Shown here piece after piece: positions 1 through 8,171 of a stretch of 35,431 nucleotides of DNA. A program made the position numbers and the translations under genes. Source of the DNA: Alphaproteobacteria bacterium 65-37 (GTDB lineage: Bacteria > Pseudomonadota > Alphaproteobacteria > Reyranellales > Reyranellaceae); contig MKRV01000319.1 of the NCBI GenBank assembly GCA_001897995.1, positions 1-35,431 of the forward strand, read 5' to 3'. A model generated the notes under the pieces. The model was not told where the DNA came from, searched no databases, and saw only the letters and a list, made by a program, of their open reading frames with translations. Position 1 is the first letter of the stretch; each line of letters begins with the position of its first letter.

Positions 1-86
1 CCTATACCACTTCCGACGCCGCCGGCATCGTGGCCGACCGGCTGAGGCGCTCCGGCTATGGTGATGCTCGTGTCATTACGGATTGA
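1..86 (+). CDS. rlpA: C-terminal end of a SPOR-domain protein, probably RlpA (partial)
   Basis: Only the last 27 codons are inside the window, read in the frame beginning at base 3 and ending with TGA at 84-86. The peptide ends in a segment of the type DRLRRSGYGDARVITD, which looks like the last helix and strand of a SPOR (peptidoglycan-binding) repeat. In many alphaproteobacteria the gene directly upstream of the dacC-type carboxypeptidase and tmk encodes the septal-ring lytic transglycosylase RlpA, whose C-terminus is a SPOR domain. The identity therefore rests on gene order plus a very short peptide. It overlaps the start of the next gene by up to 29 nt. Confidence 0.6.
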   Translation, partial: YTTSDAAGIVADRLRRSGYGDARVITD

Positions 87-1389
87 ACCCAGATTCGCGA
101 CAAACCGTGCGCTGACCGCGCTCACGCTCTCCCTGCTGGCAGGCGTCCTCAGTGTCGGCGCGACCTTCGAAGCCTACGCCCAGCAGGACCCGCAGCGCCG
201 CCCGCAACAGCAGCAGAAACCGCCGGCCAGCAAGCCCAAGCCGCAGCAGGGCGCCACCACGGCGCCGAAGTCCGAGAAATCCTTTGCCGCCAAGACCGAG
301 GGCCTGCCGCCGTCGCAGGTCGGCATCGGCACCTTGGCCCGCCACGCCTTCATGGTCGATCCGCAGACCTCGACCGTGCTGCTGTTCAAGGACGCCGAAG
401 TGCCGATGGTGCCATCGTCGATGGCCAAGATGATGACGATCTACATCGTCTTCGAGGAATTGGCGGCCGGTCGTCTGAAGCTCGACTCGCGCTTTCGTGT
501 CAGCGAGCGCGCCCGCAACATGGGCGGCTCGCGCATGTTCCTCGAACTCGGCAGCGACGTCTCCGTCGAGGACCTGATCAAGGGCATCATCGTGCTGTCG
601 GGCAACGATGCCTGCGTGGTGATCGCCGAAGGCCTGTCGGGCACCGAGGAGGCCTTTGCCGAGCGCATGACCAAGCGCGCCCGCGAACTCGGCATGACGA
701 GGACAGTCTTCAAGGATGCCTCCGGATGGCCGTATGACGGCCAGTACACGACGGCACGCGATCTCGCCGTGCTGGCCGATCGCACCATCGAGGACTATCC
801 GCAGTATTACCGCTACTACGCCGAGCAGAACTGGACCTACAACAACATCCGTCAGGAGAACCGTAACCGGCTGCTCAAGATCACGGCAGGCACCGACGGT
901 CTCAAGACGGGCCACACCGAAGAGGGCGGTTACGGCCAGGCGACCTCCGCCGTCCGCGATGGACGTCGCCTGATCCTGGTCGTCAACGGGCTCACCTCGA
1001 TGGCCGAGCGCGCTCAGGAAACCTCGCGGCTGATGGAATGGGGCTTCCGTGAGTCGACCAACACGACCGTGTTCCGTGCCGGCGATGTCGTCATCGACGC
1101 ACCGGTCTGGCTGGGCGCCCAGGAGAAGGTGCCGCTGATCATTCCCAAGGCGGTCCAGATCACCACGCCGACCGGCCATCCGCCGTCGCCGCGCGTGGTG
1201 GCGCGTTTCGAAGGGCCGATCCCGGCACCGATCGTGAAGGGCACCAAGGTCGGCACCGCGGTGATCAGCCTGGCCGACGGAAAGACGATCGAATATCCGC
1301 TCGAAGCGGGCGCCGACGTGCCGCGCATGGGCGTCGTCGGCCGCGTCGGCACCATGATCAAGCATTACCTGTTCGGCTGGCTTTCGTGA
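58..1389 (+). CDS. dacC: D-alanyl-D-alanine carboxypeptidase (PBP5/6, serine-type)
   Basis: This is a periplasmic low-molecular-weight penicillin-binding protein that trims the terminal D-Ala from peptidoglycan pentapeptides. An N-terminal signal peptide (hydrophobic segment about residues 18-40, probable cleavage after AYA) is followed by a Pro/Gln-rich linker. The peptidase S11 motifs are all present: SMAK at 121-124 (nucleophile S121), SGN at 181-183 and KTG at 283-285. The C-terminal beta-rich domain (roughly 345-430) fits PBP5 domain II. The length, 443 aa, is normal for the family with an added linker. ATG 58 is the first start; GTG 61, ATG 64 and GTG 70 are in frame and all lie inside the upstream gene, so the exact start is uncertain. 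The stop overlaps the tmk start by 4 nt (GTGA), implying translational coupling. Confidence 0.93.
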   Translation: MVMLVSLRIEPRFATNRALTALTLSLLAGVLSVGATFEAYAQQDPQRRPQQQQKPPASKPKPQQGATTAPKSEKSFAAKTEGLPPSQVGIGTLARHAFMVDPQTSTVLLFKDAEVPMVPSSMAKMMTIYIVFEELAAGRLKLDSRFRVSERARNMGGSRMFLELGSDVSVEDLIKGIIVLSGNDACVVIAEGLSGTEEAFAERMTKRARELGMTRTVFKDASGWPYDGQYTTARDLAVLADRTIEDYPQYYRYYAEQNWTYNNIRQENRNRLLKITAGTDGLKTGHTEEGGYGQATSAVRDGRRLILVVNGLTSMAERAQETSRLMEWGFRESTNTTVFRAGDVVIDAPVWLGAQEKVPLIIPKAVQITTPTGHPPSPRVVARFEGPIPAPIVKGTKVGTAVISLADGKTIEYPLEAGADVPRMGVVGRVGTMIKHYLFGWLS

Positions 1390-2033
1390 CGGGCGCCCAG
1401 GGGGCGGCCAAAGGGCGCTTCATCACCCTGGAAGGCGGCGAGGGGGCCGGCAAATCGACCCAGATTGCGCGCCTCAGGACATTCCTCGAGGAACGGGGCC
1501 ACAAGGTCCTGACCACCCGCGAACCGGGCGGCGCTCCCGGTGCGGAAATGGTGCGCAAGCTCCTGGTCGAAGGCCCGGCCGAACGCTGGGACGGCATCAC
1601 CGAGGCGCTGCTGCATTTTGCGGCCCGGCGCGAGCATCTGCGCAGCACGGTATGGCCCGCGCTGGAACGCGGCGACTGGGTGGTGAGCGATCGCTTTGCC
1701 GATTCGACGGTCGCCTATCAGGGCTACGGCCATGGCATCGATCGCAAGCTGCTGGCCGACCTTTACGCCATTGCGGTGGGGGACTTCCGGCCCGACCTCA
1801 CCCTGATCCTCGATATTCCCATCGAGGTCGGATTGTCGCGTGCCGCGGCTCGCCGGGGAAACGAGACACGCTACGAATCGCTGCCGCGCGAATTTCACGA
1901 GCGCGTCCACCAGGGATTTCACGAGATCGCCATCGCCGATCCCAGGCGCTGCATGACGATCGATGCGACCGGCAGCATCGACCAGACCGCAGCAGCGATC
2001 GCCGCTGCCGTGGTCGCGCGGCTCGGGGCCTGA
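1386..2033 (+). CDS. tmk: Thymidylate kinase
   Basis: The enzyme phosphorylates dTMP to dTDP with ATP, an essential cytoplasmic step of dTTP synthesis. The P-loop GGEGAGKST is at residues 17-25, the DR-containing motif SDRFADSTVAYQG lies in the middle, and an Arg-rich LID (RAAARRGNETR) follows. The 215 aa length is typical. Translation starts at GTG 1386, which overlaps the dacC stop in a GTGA arrangement. The same order, tmk followed by holB, is widespread in proteobacteria and links dTTP supply with a replication-clamp-loader gene. No irregularity was seen. Confidence 0.96.
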   Translation: MTGAQGAAKGRFITLEGGEGAGKSTQIARLRTFLEERGHKVLTTREPGGAPGAEMVRKLLVEGPAERWDGITEALLHFAARREHLRSTVWPALERGDWVVSDRFADSTVAYQGYGHGIDRKLLADLYAIAVGDFRPDLTLILDIPIEVGLSRAAARRGNETRYESLPREFHERVHQGFHEIAIADPRRCMTIDATGSIDQTAAAIAAAVVARLGA

Positions 2034-2050
2034 GGAAGAGGGGCTTCGGC

Positions 2051-3193
2051 ATGGCGCGCGGCAAGACACCCTCCGATCCCGCCGAGCTCGAGAAGCTCGA
2101 ATGGCCGTACGGATGGCCGCCGCCCTGGCGCAACAACCGGCTGGTCCATCATGACGCGGCGGAGAAGACGATGCTGGCCGCCCAGCAAAGCGGCCGGCTG
2201 CATCACGCCTGGCTGCTGACGGGGCCACGCGGCATCGGCAAGGCGACGCTCGCCTGGCGCTTCGCCCGCTTCCTGCTGGCCGGTCAGCAGCAGGGCGGCC
2301 TGTTCGGCGACGGGCCGGAGAGCCTCGACGTGGCAGCCGACGCGCCAGGTCGCTCGCTGATCGACGCGCGCTCGCATCCCGATCTCTTCCATCTTCGGCG
2401 CTCGCTCAACACCGACACCGGCCGCATGCGCGCCGAGATCGCGGTCGACGACGTGCGCGACCTCGGCGCCTTCATGCACATGACGCCGGCGATGGGCGAC
2501 TGGCGCGTCGCCATCATCGACTCCGCCGACGAGATGAATCGCAACAGCGCCAACGCAGTCCTCAAGGTTCTCGAGGAACCGCCGCCCAAGGCGGTGCTGC
2601 TGATCGTGAGCCACGCGCCGGGGCGGTTGCTGCCGACCATCCGGTCGCGCTGTCGGCGGCTGGCCCTGCAGCCTTTGCCGGAGCAGACCGTGGTCAAGCT
2701 GCTGGGCGACTATGCGCCCGACGGCAAGCCCGAGGAGCGCACCGCATTGGCACGGCTCGCCGAAGGCAGCATCGGCCGCGCTCTGGAACTCGCCGCCGCC
2801 GGCAGCCTCGACCTCTACCGCGAGATGGTGGAGGTGCTGGCCACGCTGCCGGATCTCGACATGCCGCGCGCGCACGGATTTGCCGAACGATTCGCGCGGC
2901 GCGGCGAAGAAGCCAATGCCGACTGGCGGTCGCTCAACTACCTGTTCGACGGATGGTTGAAGGGGCTGGCGCGCTCGGCCGCTCTCGGACCGGAAAATGA
3001 CAGGAATGCGGCAGGCGTGATGCCCGTGGAGCAGGGGCTTCAGGCCCGGCTGCTGGAGGCGGCGAGCCTTGATCGCTGGATGGAGGCATGGGAAAAGGTC
3101 GCCCACCTGCTGTCCCGTGCCGATGCCGTCAATCTGGACCGCAAGCAAACGGTGCTCGGCAGCCTCCTGGCTCTCCAATCGGCGATGCGCTGA
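2051..3193 (+). CDS. holB: DNA polymerase III subunit delta' (clamp loader)
   Basis: Delta' is the stator subunit of the sliding-clamp loader. An AAA+ fold is visible: Walker A-like GPRGIGKAT at residues 58-66, a conserved NSANAVLKVLEEPP segment shared with DnaX/HolB proteins, and the SRC sensor motif in TIRSRCRRL. The C-terminal helical collar region completes the 380 aa protein. The open frame continues upstream into tmk, but ATG 2051, 17 nt after the tmk stop, gives the expected N-terminus. In contrast to many delta' subunits the P-loop keeps GKAT, so nucleotide binding cannot be excluded from sequence. It is co-oriented with tmk and metG. Confidence 0.92.
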   Translation: MARGKTPSDPAELEKLEWPYGWPPPWRNNRLVHHDAAEKTMLAAQQSGRLHHAWLLTGPRGIGKATLAWRFARFLLAGQQQGGLFGDGPESLDVAADAPGRSLIDARSHPDLFHLRRSLNTDTGRMRAEIAVDDVRDLGAFMHMTPAMGDWRVAIIDSADEMNRNSANAVLKVLEEPPPKAVLLIVSHAPGRLLPTIRSRCRRLALQPLPEQTVVKLLGDYAPDGKPEERTALARLAEGSIGRALELAAAGSLDLYREMVEVLATLPDLDMPRAHGFAERFARRGEEANADWRSLNYLFDGWLKGLARSAALGPENDRNAAGVMPVEQGLQARLLEAASLDRWMEAWEKVAHLLSRADAVNLDRKQTVLGSLLALQSAMR

Positions 3194-3258
3194 AGCGCTG
3201 ATCACGGCGCTCCGGGAGGTGCGTCGCGGGACGAGTGGAGATTCGGAGTCAAGTCATC

Positions 3259-4809
3259 ATGTCGGGCCGCAGCTACTACGTCACCACACCGATCTACTAC
3301 GTGAACGACGTGCCTCATATCGGGCACGCCTATACGACACTCGCCTGTGACGTGCTGGCGAGGTTCATGCGGCTCGACGGCCGGGACGTGCACTTTCTCA
3401 CCGGCACCGACGAGCACGGCCAGAAGATCGAGAAGGCGGCCGCGGCCGCCGGCATGGCGCCGCAGGCCTTCACCGACAAGGTGAGCCAGTCGTTCCGCGA
3501 CCTGCTGGTCAAGATGAACTACAGCCCCGACAACTTCATCCGCACGACGGAGAAGCGGCACTACGAGGCCTGCCAGGCGCTGTGGGAGAAGCTGGTCGCG
3601 GCGGGCGACATCTACCTCGGCAAATATGCCGGCTGGTACTCGGTGCGCGACGAAACCTATTTCGTCGAGGGCGAGACCGAAGTCGGCCCCGACAACAAGC
3701 GCCGCGCGACCTCGACCGGCGCCGAAGTCGAATGGGTCGAGGAGCCGTCGTACTTCTTCAAGCTCTCGGCCTGGACCGACCGGCTGCTGGAGTTCTACGA
3801 AAAGAACCCACGCTTCATCGCGCCGGAAAGCCGGCGCAACGAGGTGATCAGCTTCGTGAAGGGCGGGCTGCAGGACCTCTCGGTGTCGCGCACCAGCTTC
3901 TCCTGGGGCGTGCCGGTGCCGGGCGATCCCAAGCACATCATGTATGTCTGGCTGGACGCGCTGACCAACTACATCACCGAGTGCGGCTACCCCGATACGA
4001 CCAATCCGCTGTGGCGCTTCTGGCCGGCCGACCTCCACATGGTGGGCAAGGACATCATCCGTTTCCACTGCGTGTTCTGGCCGGCCTTCCTCATGGCGGC
4101 GGACCTCGCCCCGCCGCAGCGCGTCTTCGCCCACGGCTGGTGGACCAACGAGGGCCAGAAGATCTCGAAGTCGCTGGGCAACGTGATCGACCCGGTCGAG
4201 CTGGTCGACACCTACGGCCTCGACCCGGTGCGCTACTTCCTGCTGCGCGAAGTGCCGTTCGGCAATGACGGCGACCTGCAGCGACGGGCGCTGATCGGCC
4301 GACTGAACGGCGACCTTGCCAATGCGTACGGCAACCTCTGCCAGCGCGTGCTGTCGATCGTGGCCAAGAATTGCGGTTCGGTCGTGCCGCCGAAGGGCCC
4401 TCTGACCGACGACGACAATGCCTTGCTGAACCGCGCCGGCGGCCTCATGGCGGCGGTGCGGGCCGAGATCGGCGAGCAGGCCTTCCACCGCGCCCTGATC
4501 CTGATCTGGGAAGTGATCGCCGACGCCAACCGCTATGTCGACGCGCAGGCCCCCTGGGCGCTGGCCAAGACCGATCCGGCACGACGCGACACGGTGCTGT
4601 GGGTGCTGGCCGAGACGATCCGGCGCGTGACGCTCCTGGTGCAGCCCTTCATGCCGGACTCGGCCGCCAGGATCCTGGATCAGTTGGCCGTGGCGCCGGA
4701 GCACAGGGCGTTCGCTGCGTTCGACCGGGAGCTGGTGTCGGGCACGGCGCTGCCCAAGCCGCAGGGCGTGTTCCCGCGCTATGTCGAGCCCGCGAAGGCG
4801 GCGAGCTGA
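3259..4809 (+). CDS. metG: Methionyl-tRNA synthetase
   Basis: This class I aminoacyl-tRNA synthetase charges tRNA-Met. The signature HIGH is at residues 20-23 (in PHIGHAY) and the KMSKS loop is KISKS at 301-305. The usual knuckle region reads GWYSVRDE, without the paired cysteines of zinc-binding MetG, so it belongs to the shorter zinc-less type. The 516 aa length, ending after the helical anticodon-binding domain, shows that the C-terminal tRNA-binding/dimerisation extension of E. coli MetG is absent, which is normal for alphaproteobacteria. ATG 3259 is preferred over GTG 3235 because the family N-terminus begins just before YYVTTPIYYVND; a GGAG lies about 10 nt upstream. The gene starts 65 nt after holB. 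Confidence 0.96.
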   Translation: MSGRSYYVTTPIYYVNDVPHIGHAYTTLACDVLARFMRLDGRDVHFLTGTDEHGQKIEKAAAAAGMAPQAFTDKVSQSFRDLLVKMNYSPDNFIRTTEKRHYEACQALWEKLVAAGDIYLGKYAGWYSVRDETYFVEGETEVGPDNKRRATSTGAEVEWVEEPSYFFKLSAWTDRLLEFYEKNPRFIAPESRRNEVISFVKGGLQDLSVSRTSFSWGVPVPGDPKHIMYVWLDALTNYITECGYPDTTNPLWRFWPADLHMVGKDIIRFHCVFWPAFLMAADLAPPQRVFAHGWWTNEGQKISKSLGNVIDPVELVDTYGLDPVRYFLLREVPFGNDGDLQRRALIGRLNGDLANAYGNLCQRVLSIVAKNCGSVVPPKGPLTDDDNALLNRAGGLMAAVRAEIGEQAFHRALILIWEVIADANRYVDAQAPWALAKTDPARRDTVLWVLAETIRRVTLLVQPFMPDSAARILDQLAVAPEHRAFAAFDRELVSGTALPKPQGVFPRYVEPAKAAS

Positions 4810-4812
4810 CGG

Positions 4813-5601
4813 ATGCTGATCGACAGCCACTGCCACCTCGATTTCCCCGAGCTCGCCGGCGACGAGACCGGCGTGCTGGCGCGCGCCCAGACGGCCGGCG
4901 TGGCCGGCATGCTGACCATCGGCACGCGGCTCGACCAGTTCGAGCGCGTCCGGGCGATCGCCGAACGCCACGACAATGTCTGGTGTTCGGTCGGCGTCCA
5001 TCCGCACGAAGCCAAGGAGGAGGGGCAGCGCACCCCGGATCGCCTGATCGAAGCGACGCACCATCCCAAGGTCGTGGGCATCGGAGAGACCGGCCTCGAC
5101 TTCTACTACGAGCACAGCCCGCGCGCCGAGCAGGCCGAGAGCTTCCGCGCCCATATCGCGGCCTCGCGCCAGACCGGCCTGCCGCTGATCGTGCACACGC
5201 GCGATGCCGATGCCGAGACCGGCGACATCCTCGAGGAGGAGTATGCCAAAGGCGCCTTCCCGGGGCTGATCCACTGTTTCAGCTCCGGCCCGGACGTCGC
5301 CCGGCGGGCCCTGGCGCTGGGCTTCTACATCTCGATTTCGGGGATCGTGACCTTCAAGGCAGCGGAAAGCCTGCGTGCGATCGTTCGCGACCTGCCGCTC
5401 GACCGGCTGCTGGTCGAGACCGACTCGCCCTACCTGGCGCCGATCCCCAAACGCGGCAAGACCAACGAGCCTGCCTTCGTCGCCCACACCGCCGCCAAGG
5501 TGGCCGAGCTGAAGGGTGTGGGCATCGCCGACCTCGAGGCCATCACGACCGACAATTTCTTCCGGCTGTTCGCCAAGGCGGAGCGTTCCCGGTGCGGGTG
5601 A
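4813..5601 (+). CDS. tatD: TatD-family metal-dependent DNase
   Basis: TatD proteins are TIM-barrel metal-dependent hydrolases with 3'-5' exonuclease activity, implicated in DNA repair. Metal ligands can be read: the HCH motif (H6, H8), E92 in GETGLDFYY, the histidines in LIVHTRDAD and IHCFSS, and the aspartate in ETDSPYLAP near the C-terminus. The 262 aa length is standard. It begins 3 nt after metG and overlaps the next gene by up to 10 nt. The metG-tatD-MBL hydrolase order is common in alphaproteobacteria, supporting co-transcription. Confidence 0.94.
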   Translation: MLIDSHCHLDFPELAGDETGVLARAQTAGVAGMLTIGTRLDQFERVRAIAERHDNVWCSVGVHPHEAKEEGQRTPDRLIEATHHPKVVGIGETGLDFYYEHSPRAEQAESFRAHIAASRQTGLPLIVHTRDADAETGDILEEEYAKGAFPGLIHCFSSGPDVARRALALGFYISISGIVTFKAAESLRAIVRDLPLDRLLVETDSPYLAPIPKRGKTNEPAFVAHTAAKVAELKGVGIADLEAITTDNFFRLFAKAERSRCG

Positions 5602-6365
5602 CGATCCTGGGCTGCGGCACTTCGGGTGGCGTTCCGCGTCCCGGCGGCAAGGACGGGCAAGGGGAGTGGGGTGCGGCCGATCCCAGCGACCGCCGCAACC
5701 GGCGCCAGCGCTGCTCGATCCTGGTCCAGGATCAGGGCAAGACCCTGCTGGTCGACACCTCGCCCGATGTCCGCAATCAGCTGTTGGATGCCAAGGTGGA
5801 GCGCGTCGACGCTGTCCTCTGGACGCACGACCATGCCGACCAGGTGCACGGCATCGATGACCTCAGGCCCTATGCGCTGCGCCAGGGGCAGATCGAGGCC
5901 TGGTCCGACGAGCGTACCTGGGGCGTCCTGCGGCGGCGCTTCGGCTACTGCTTCGAGGCCGAGGGCGGTGGCTTCTACAATCCGATCTACCGGCACAGCG
6001 TGATTGCCGGGCCCTTCACGGCCGCAGGCCTGCCGGTGACGCCTTTCGTGCAGGACCACGGCACGATCCCGTCATTGGGCTTTCGCTTCGGCAAGGTGGG
6101 CTACGCCAACGACGTCGTCATGCTCTCCGAGGAGGCCCTGGAGGCCCTGGCCGGCGTCGAGGTGCTGATCGTCGATGCCATGCGCTACCGGCCGCATCCC
6201 ACGCACGCCCATCTGGAACGCGCGCTGCAGTGGATAGATCGCCTGAAGCCGGCGCGCGCGTTCTTGACCAACATGCACGTGGACATGGACTATGCCGAGG
6301 TCGACCGCGTGACGCCGGCCCATGTCCATCCCTGTTACGACGGCTTGGCCATCGATATTTCCTAA
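5592..6365 (+). CDS. MBL-fold metallo-hydrolase (PhnP/RNase Z-like phosphodiesterase)
   Basis: This is a metallo-beta-lactamase-fold hydrolase. The N-terminus shows the strand-loop LGCGTSGGVPRP typical of the PhnP/cyclic phosphodiesterase branch, followed by an insert with RRNRRQRCS, and the metal-binding motif THDHADQVHGIDD (HxHxDxxH). Later ligands are probably the aspartate in YANDVVML and the histidine in NMHVDMDY. The length is about 257 aa from GTG 5592; GTG 5598, which would overlap tatD by 4 nt, is an alternative. Homologues beside tatD are usually annotated as phosphoribosyl 1,2-cyclic phosphate phosphodiesterase-like, but the true substrate cannot be told from sequence. It closes the tmk-to-tatD operon. 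Confidence 0.85.
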   Translation: MRVTILGCGTSGGVPRPGGKDGQGEWGAADPSDRRNRRQRCSILVQDQGKTLLVDTSPDVRNQLLDAKVERVDAVLWTHDHADQVHGIDDLRPYALRQGQIEAWSDERTWGVLRRRFGYCFEAEGGGFYNPIYRHSVIAGPFTAAGLPVTPFVQDHGTIPSLGFRFGKVGYANDVVMLSEEALEALAGVEVLIVDAMRYRPHPTHAHLERALQWIDRLKPARAFLTNMHVDMDYAEVDRVTPAHVHPCYDGLAIDIS

Positions 6366-6408
6366 TCAAAACAAAAGATTATGGAATATTCTTAATGTAT
6401 GGTGTAAG

Positions 6409-7125
6409 ATGAGACAAAAGGAGTCCGGTCGCCGCCTGTTCCTGGCTGCGGGTTTCCTGGCCTTGAGCCTGGGAGCCGGTATCCCGGCAGCCTTTGCCCA
6501 GGGCGGCAACAGCCTCAGCACGGGTGGCCTGACGTTTCGCGATTTCGGCACGGCAGACAACGGTGCGAGCTTCGCGCACGGCCAGCAAAGCATCGGTGGC
6601 GGCACCACCAATCGCCCGGGCTCGACCAGGCTGCTGGGCGTCGACAGCAAGGCGCTCTCGGCCCGGGTGCAGTTCCAGGCGATCAAGGTCGACATGACCT
6701 TGCCCATGGGCTGGGAGGCCACGGAAGACTGGGAGCGGGGCCTGGCCTTCAGCGTCGACAAGCGCTACCGCGCGGTCGTCTGGCGGGTCGATTTCGAGTT
6801 CGAAGGCGTCAAGGACGCCGAGCACTACGCCGCGACCAAGGCCGGCGCCATCAAGGCCCGTCGGCCCGGCGTGCAGTCGCAGGCCCGGAAGCTGCCGGAC
6901 GGCAGCCTGCTGGTCGTCTACGAAAACGTCCCCAAGGGCCAGGGCGAGACCGAGCCGCGCACCGTCTTCGACCTCGTCGTTCCCAACCCGAAGAACGTCA
7001 AGGCCGGTGTGCTGCTGACCCTGGGTGTGCCGGCGAGCGACAGCGCCCGCGGTCTCAATCTCCTGGCCTTGCTAAAGCAGAATATGCAGATCGATTGGCA
7101 ATACGTTGCTCCTAAACAACAATAG
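6409..7125 (+). CDS. Secreted protein of unknown function
   Basis: I do not recognise this gene. The 238 aa product has a clear signal peptide (basic MRQKESGRR, hydrophobic stretch to about residue 26, cleavage probably after AFA), so it should be periplasmic or exported. The mature part begins Gly/Ser-rich (about 31-70) and then becomes a mixed alpha/beta domain with PMGWEATEDW and DLVVPNP segments. There are no cysteines or recognisable catalytic motifs in the mature region. ATG 6409 is chosen because it gives a proper signal peptide; an in-frame ATG at 6322 would lie inside the upstream gene. It is bracketed by AT-rich gaps (6366-6408 and 7126-7161) that stand out against the GC-rich surroundings and suggest its own promoter or an inserted gene. 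Confidence 0.7.
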   Translation: MRQKESGRRLFLAAGFLALSLGAGIPAAFAQGGNSLSTGGLTFRDFGTADNGASFAHGQQSIGGGTTNRPGSTRLLGVDSKALSARVQFQAIKVDMTLPMGWEATEDWERGLAFSVDKRYRAVVWRVDFEFEGVKDAEHYAATKAGAIKARRPGVQSQARKLPDGSLLVVYENVPKGQGETEPRTVFDLVVPNPKNVKAGVLLTLGVPASDSARGLNLLALLKQNMQIDWQYVAPKQQ

Positions 7126-7134
7126 TAATTTGTC

Positions 7135-7148
7135 ATAATATATATTAT
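7135..7148. promoter_or_regulatory. 14-bp AT palindrome upstream of mazG
   Basis: The 14 bases ATAATATATATTAT form a perfect palindrome 28 bp before the mazG ATG, inside an AT-rich gap. It contains a TATTAT that could serve as a -10 element for mazG. No convincing -35 was found at 16-18 bp, so an operator or promoter role is inference. Confidence 0.35.
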
Positions 7149-7176
7149 ACGATCTTCAGACTTGAGATTGAGATCC

Positions 7177-8004
7177 ATGCTCCCGGGCCGCCCGACCGCC
7201 GACCAGCTCCCCAAGGAACCCCTTCAGCGGCTGCTGGCCGTCATGGCCTGGCTGCGTGACCGCCAGCATGGCTGCCCCTGGGACCTCGAGCAGACCTTCC
7301 GGACGATCGTGCCGTACACGATCGAGGAAGCCTACGAAGTCGCCGACGCCATCGAGCGCGACGACATGGGCGCGCTCAAGGAGGAACTGGGCGATCTGCT
7401 GCTGCAGGTCGTCTACCACGCCCAGATGGCCAGCGAGGCTGAGGCCTTCGGCTTCGACGACGTGGCGGCCGCCATCGCCGACAAGATGGTCGACCGGCAC
7501 CCGCACGTCTTCGGCGACCTCGACATCAAGACCGCCGACGCCCAGACGGTGTCCTGGGAGGCCCGCAAGGCGGCCGAGCGAGCCGCCAAGCAGCAGCAGC
7601 AGCCCGCCGGCACCCTGGACGGGGTTGCCCGTGCCCTCCCCGCCCTGATGCGGGCCGAGAAGATCCAGAAGCGGGCGGCCAGGGTCGGCTTCGACTGGGC
7701 CACCACTGGCCCGGTCATCGACAAGATCGAGGAAGAGCTCGGCGAGCTGCGGACGGAGATCGAAGCCGGCACGATCGACCAGGCACGAGTCGCCGACGAG
7801 CTGGGCGACGTGCTGTTCGCCGTCGCCAACCTGGCCCGCCACTGCAAGGTCGACCCCGAGGTGGCACTGCGGGCGACCAACGACAAGTTCGAACGGCGCT
7901 TCCGCCATATCGAAAAGCGCCTGGCCGAGCAGGGCCGCAAGCCGGCCGACGCCAGCCTGGAGGAAATGGAAAACCTCTGGCAGGAAGCGAAGACGCAGGG
8001 GTAG
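7177..8004 (+). CDS. mazG: Nucleoside triphosphate pyrophosphohydrolase MazG
   Basis: MazG hydrolyses (d)NTPs to NMP and pyrophosphate, cleaning the nucleotide pool and lowering ppGpp under stress. Two tandem all-alpha MazG domains are visible: the first with YTIEEAYEVADAI and EELGDLLLQVV, the second with KIEEELGELRTE and DELGDVLFAVANLA, each carrying the EExxE...ExxD metal-binding pattern. A Gln-rich linker (QQQQ) separates them. ATG 7177 gives 275 aa, matching the family; a TTG at 7162 is in frame upstream. In related genomes mazG often lies near hflX and hfq, as here, although it faces them convergently in this window. Confidence 0.93.
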   Translation: MLPGRPTADQLPKEPLQRLLAVMAWLRDRQHGCPWDLEQTFRTIVPYTIEEAYEVADAIERDDMGALKEELGDLLLQVVYHAQMASEAEAFGFDDVAAAIADKMVDRHPHVFGDLDIKTADAQTVSWEARKAAERAAKQQQQPAGTLDGVARALPALMRAEKIQKRAARVGFDWATTGPVIDKIEEELGELRTEIEAGTIDQARVADELGDVLFAVANLARHCKVDPEVALRATNDKFERRFRHIEKRLAEQGRKPADASLEEMENLWQEAKTQG

Positions 8005-8007
8005 AGG

Positions 8008-8138
8008 CCTCACCCTGAGGAGCGAGCGCCGCGAGCGTCTCGAAGGGCATGGCCTGAGGCAACCGAAGCCTGGGAACGAGCACCTTGTCTGTTGCCCACC
8101 CTTCGAGACGCGGCCTGCGGCCGCTCCTCAGGGTGAGG
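8008..8138. repeat. Dispersed palindromic repeat, copy 1
   Basis: The outer arms are perfect 16-bp inverted repeats (CCTCACCCTGAGGAGC and its complement). Inside them are 12-bp variable segments, one of which is itself a hairpin (GCGGCC-TGC-GGCCGC), and then second inverted arms of 12 bp (CGTCTCGAAGGG and complement). A non-palindromic core of about 52 bp lies in the centre. A second copy is at 22379-22507. The element separates the convergent genes mazG and the inositol monophosphatase gene, begins 4 nt after the mazG stop and is followed by a GCTTTTT run, so it could also terminate mazG transcription. It carries no coding potential. Confidence 0.85.
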
Positions 8139-8171
8139 CGCTTTTTGGGTCTCCCTCAGAGACGCGCCCTG

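Noticed and set aside
3202..5487. Very long open frame on the minus strand opposite metG and tatD
   Set aside because: It is antisense to two well-identified genes with intact motifs; its composition (Arg/His/Asp/Val-rich, no recognisable domain) is that expected from a high-GC shadow frame.
8008..8138. Insertion sequence remnant
   Set aside because: There is no transposase coding potential and no target duplication that I could see; a palindromic repeat explains the segment better.
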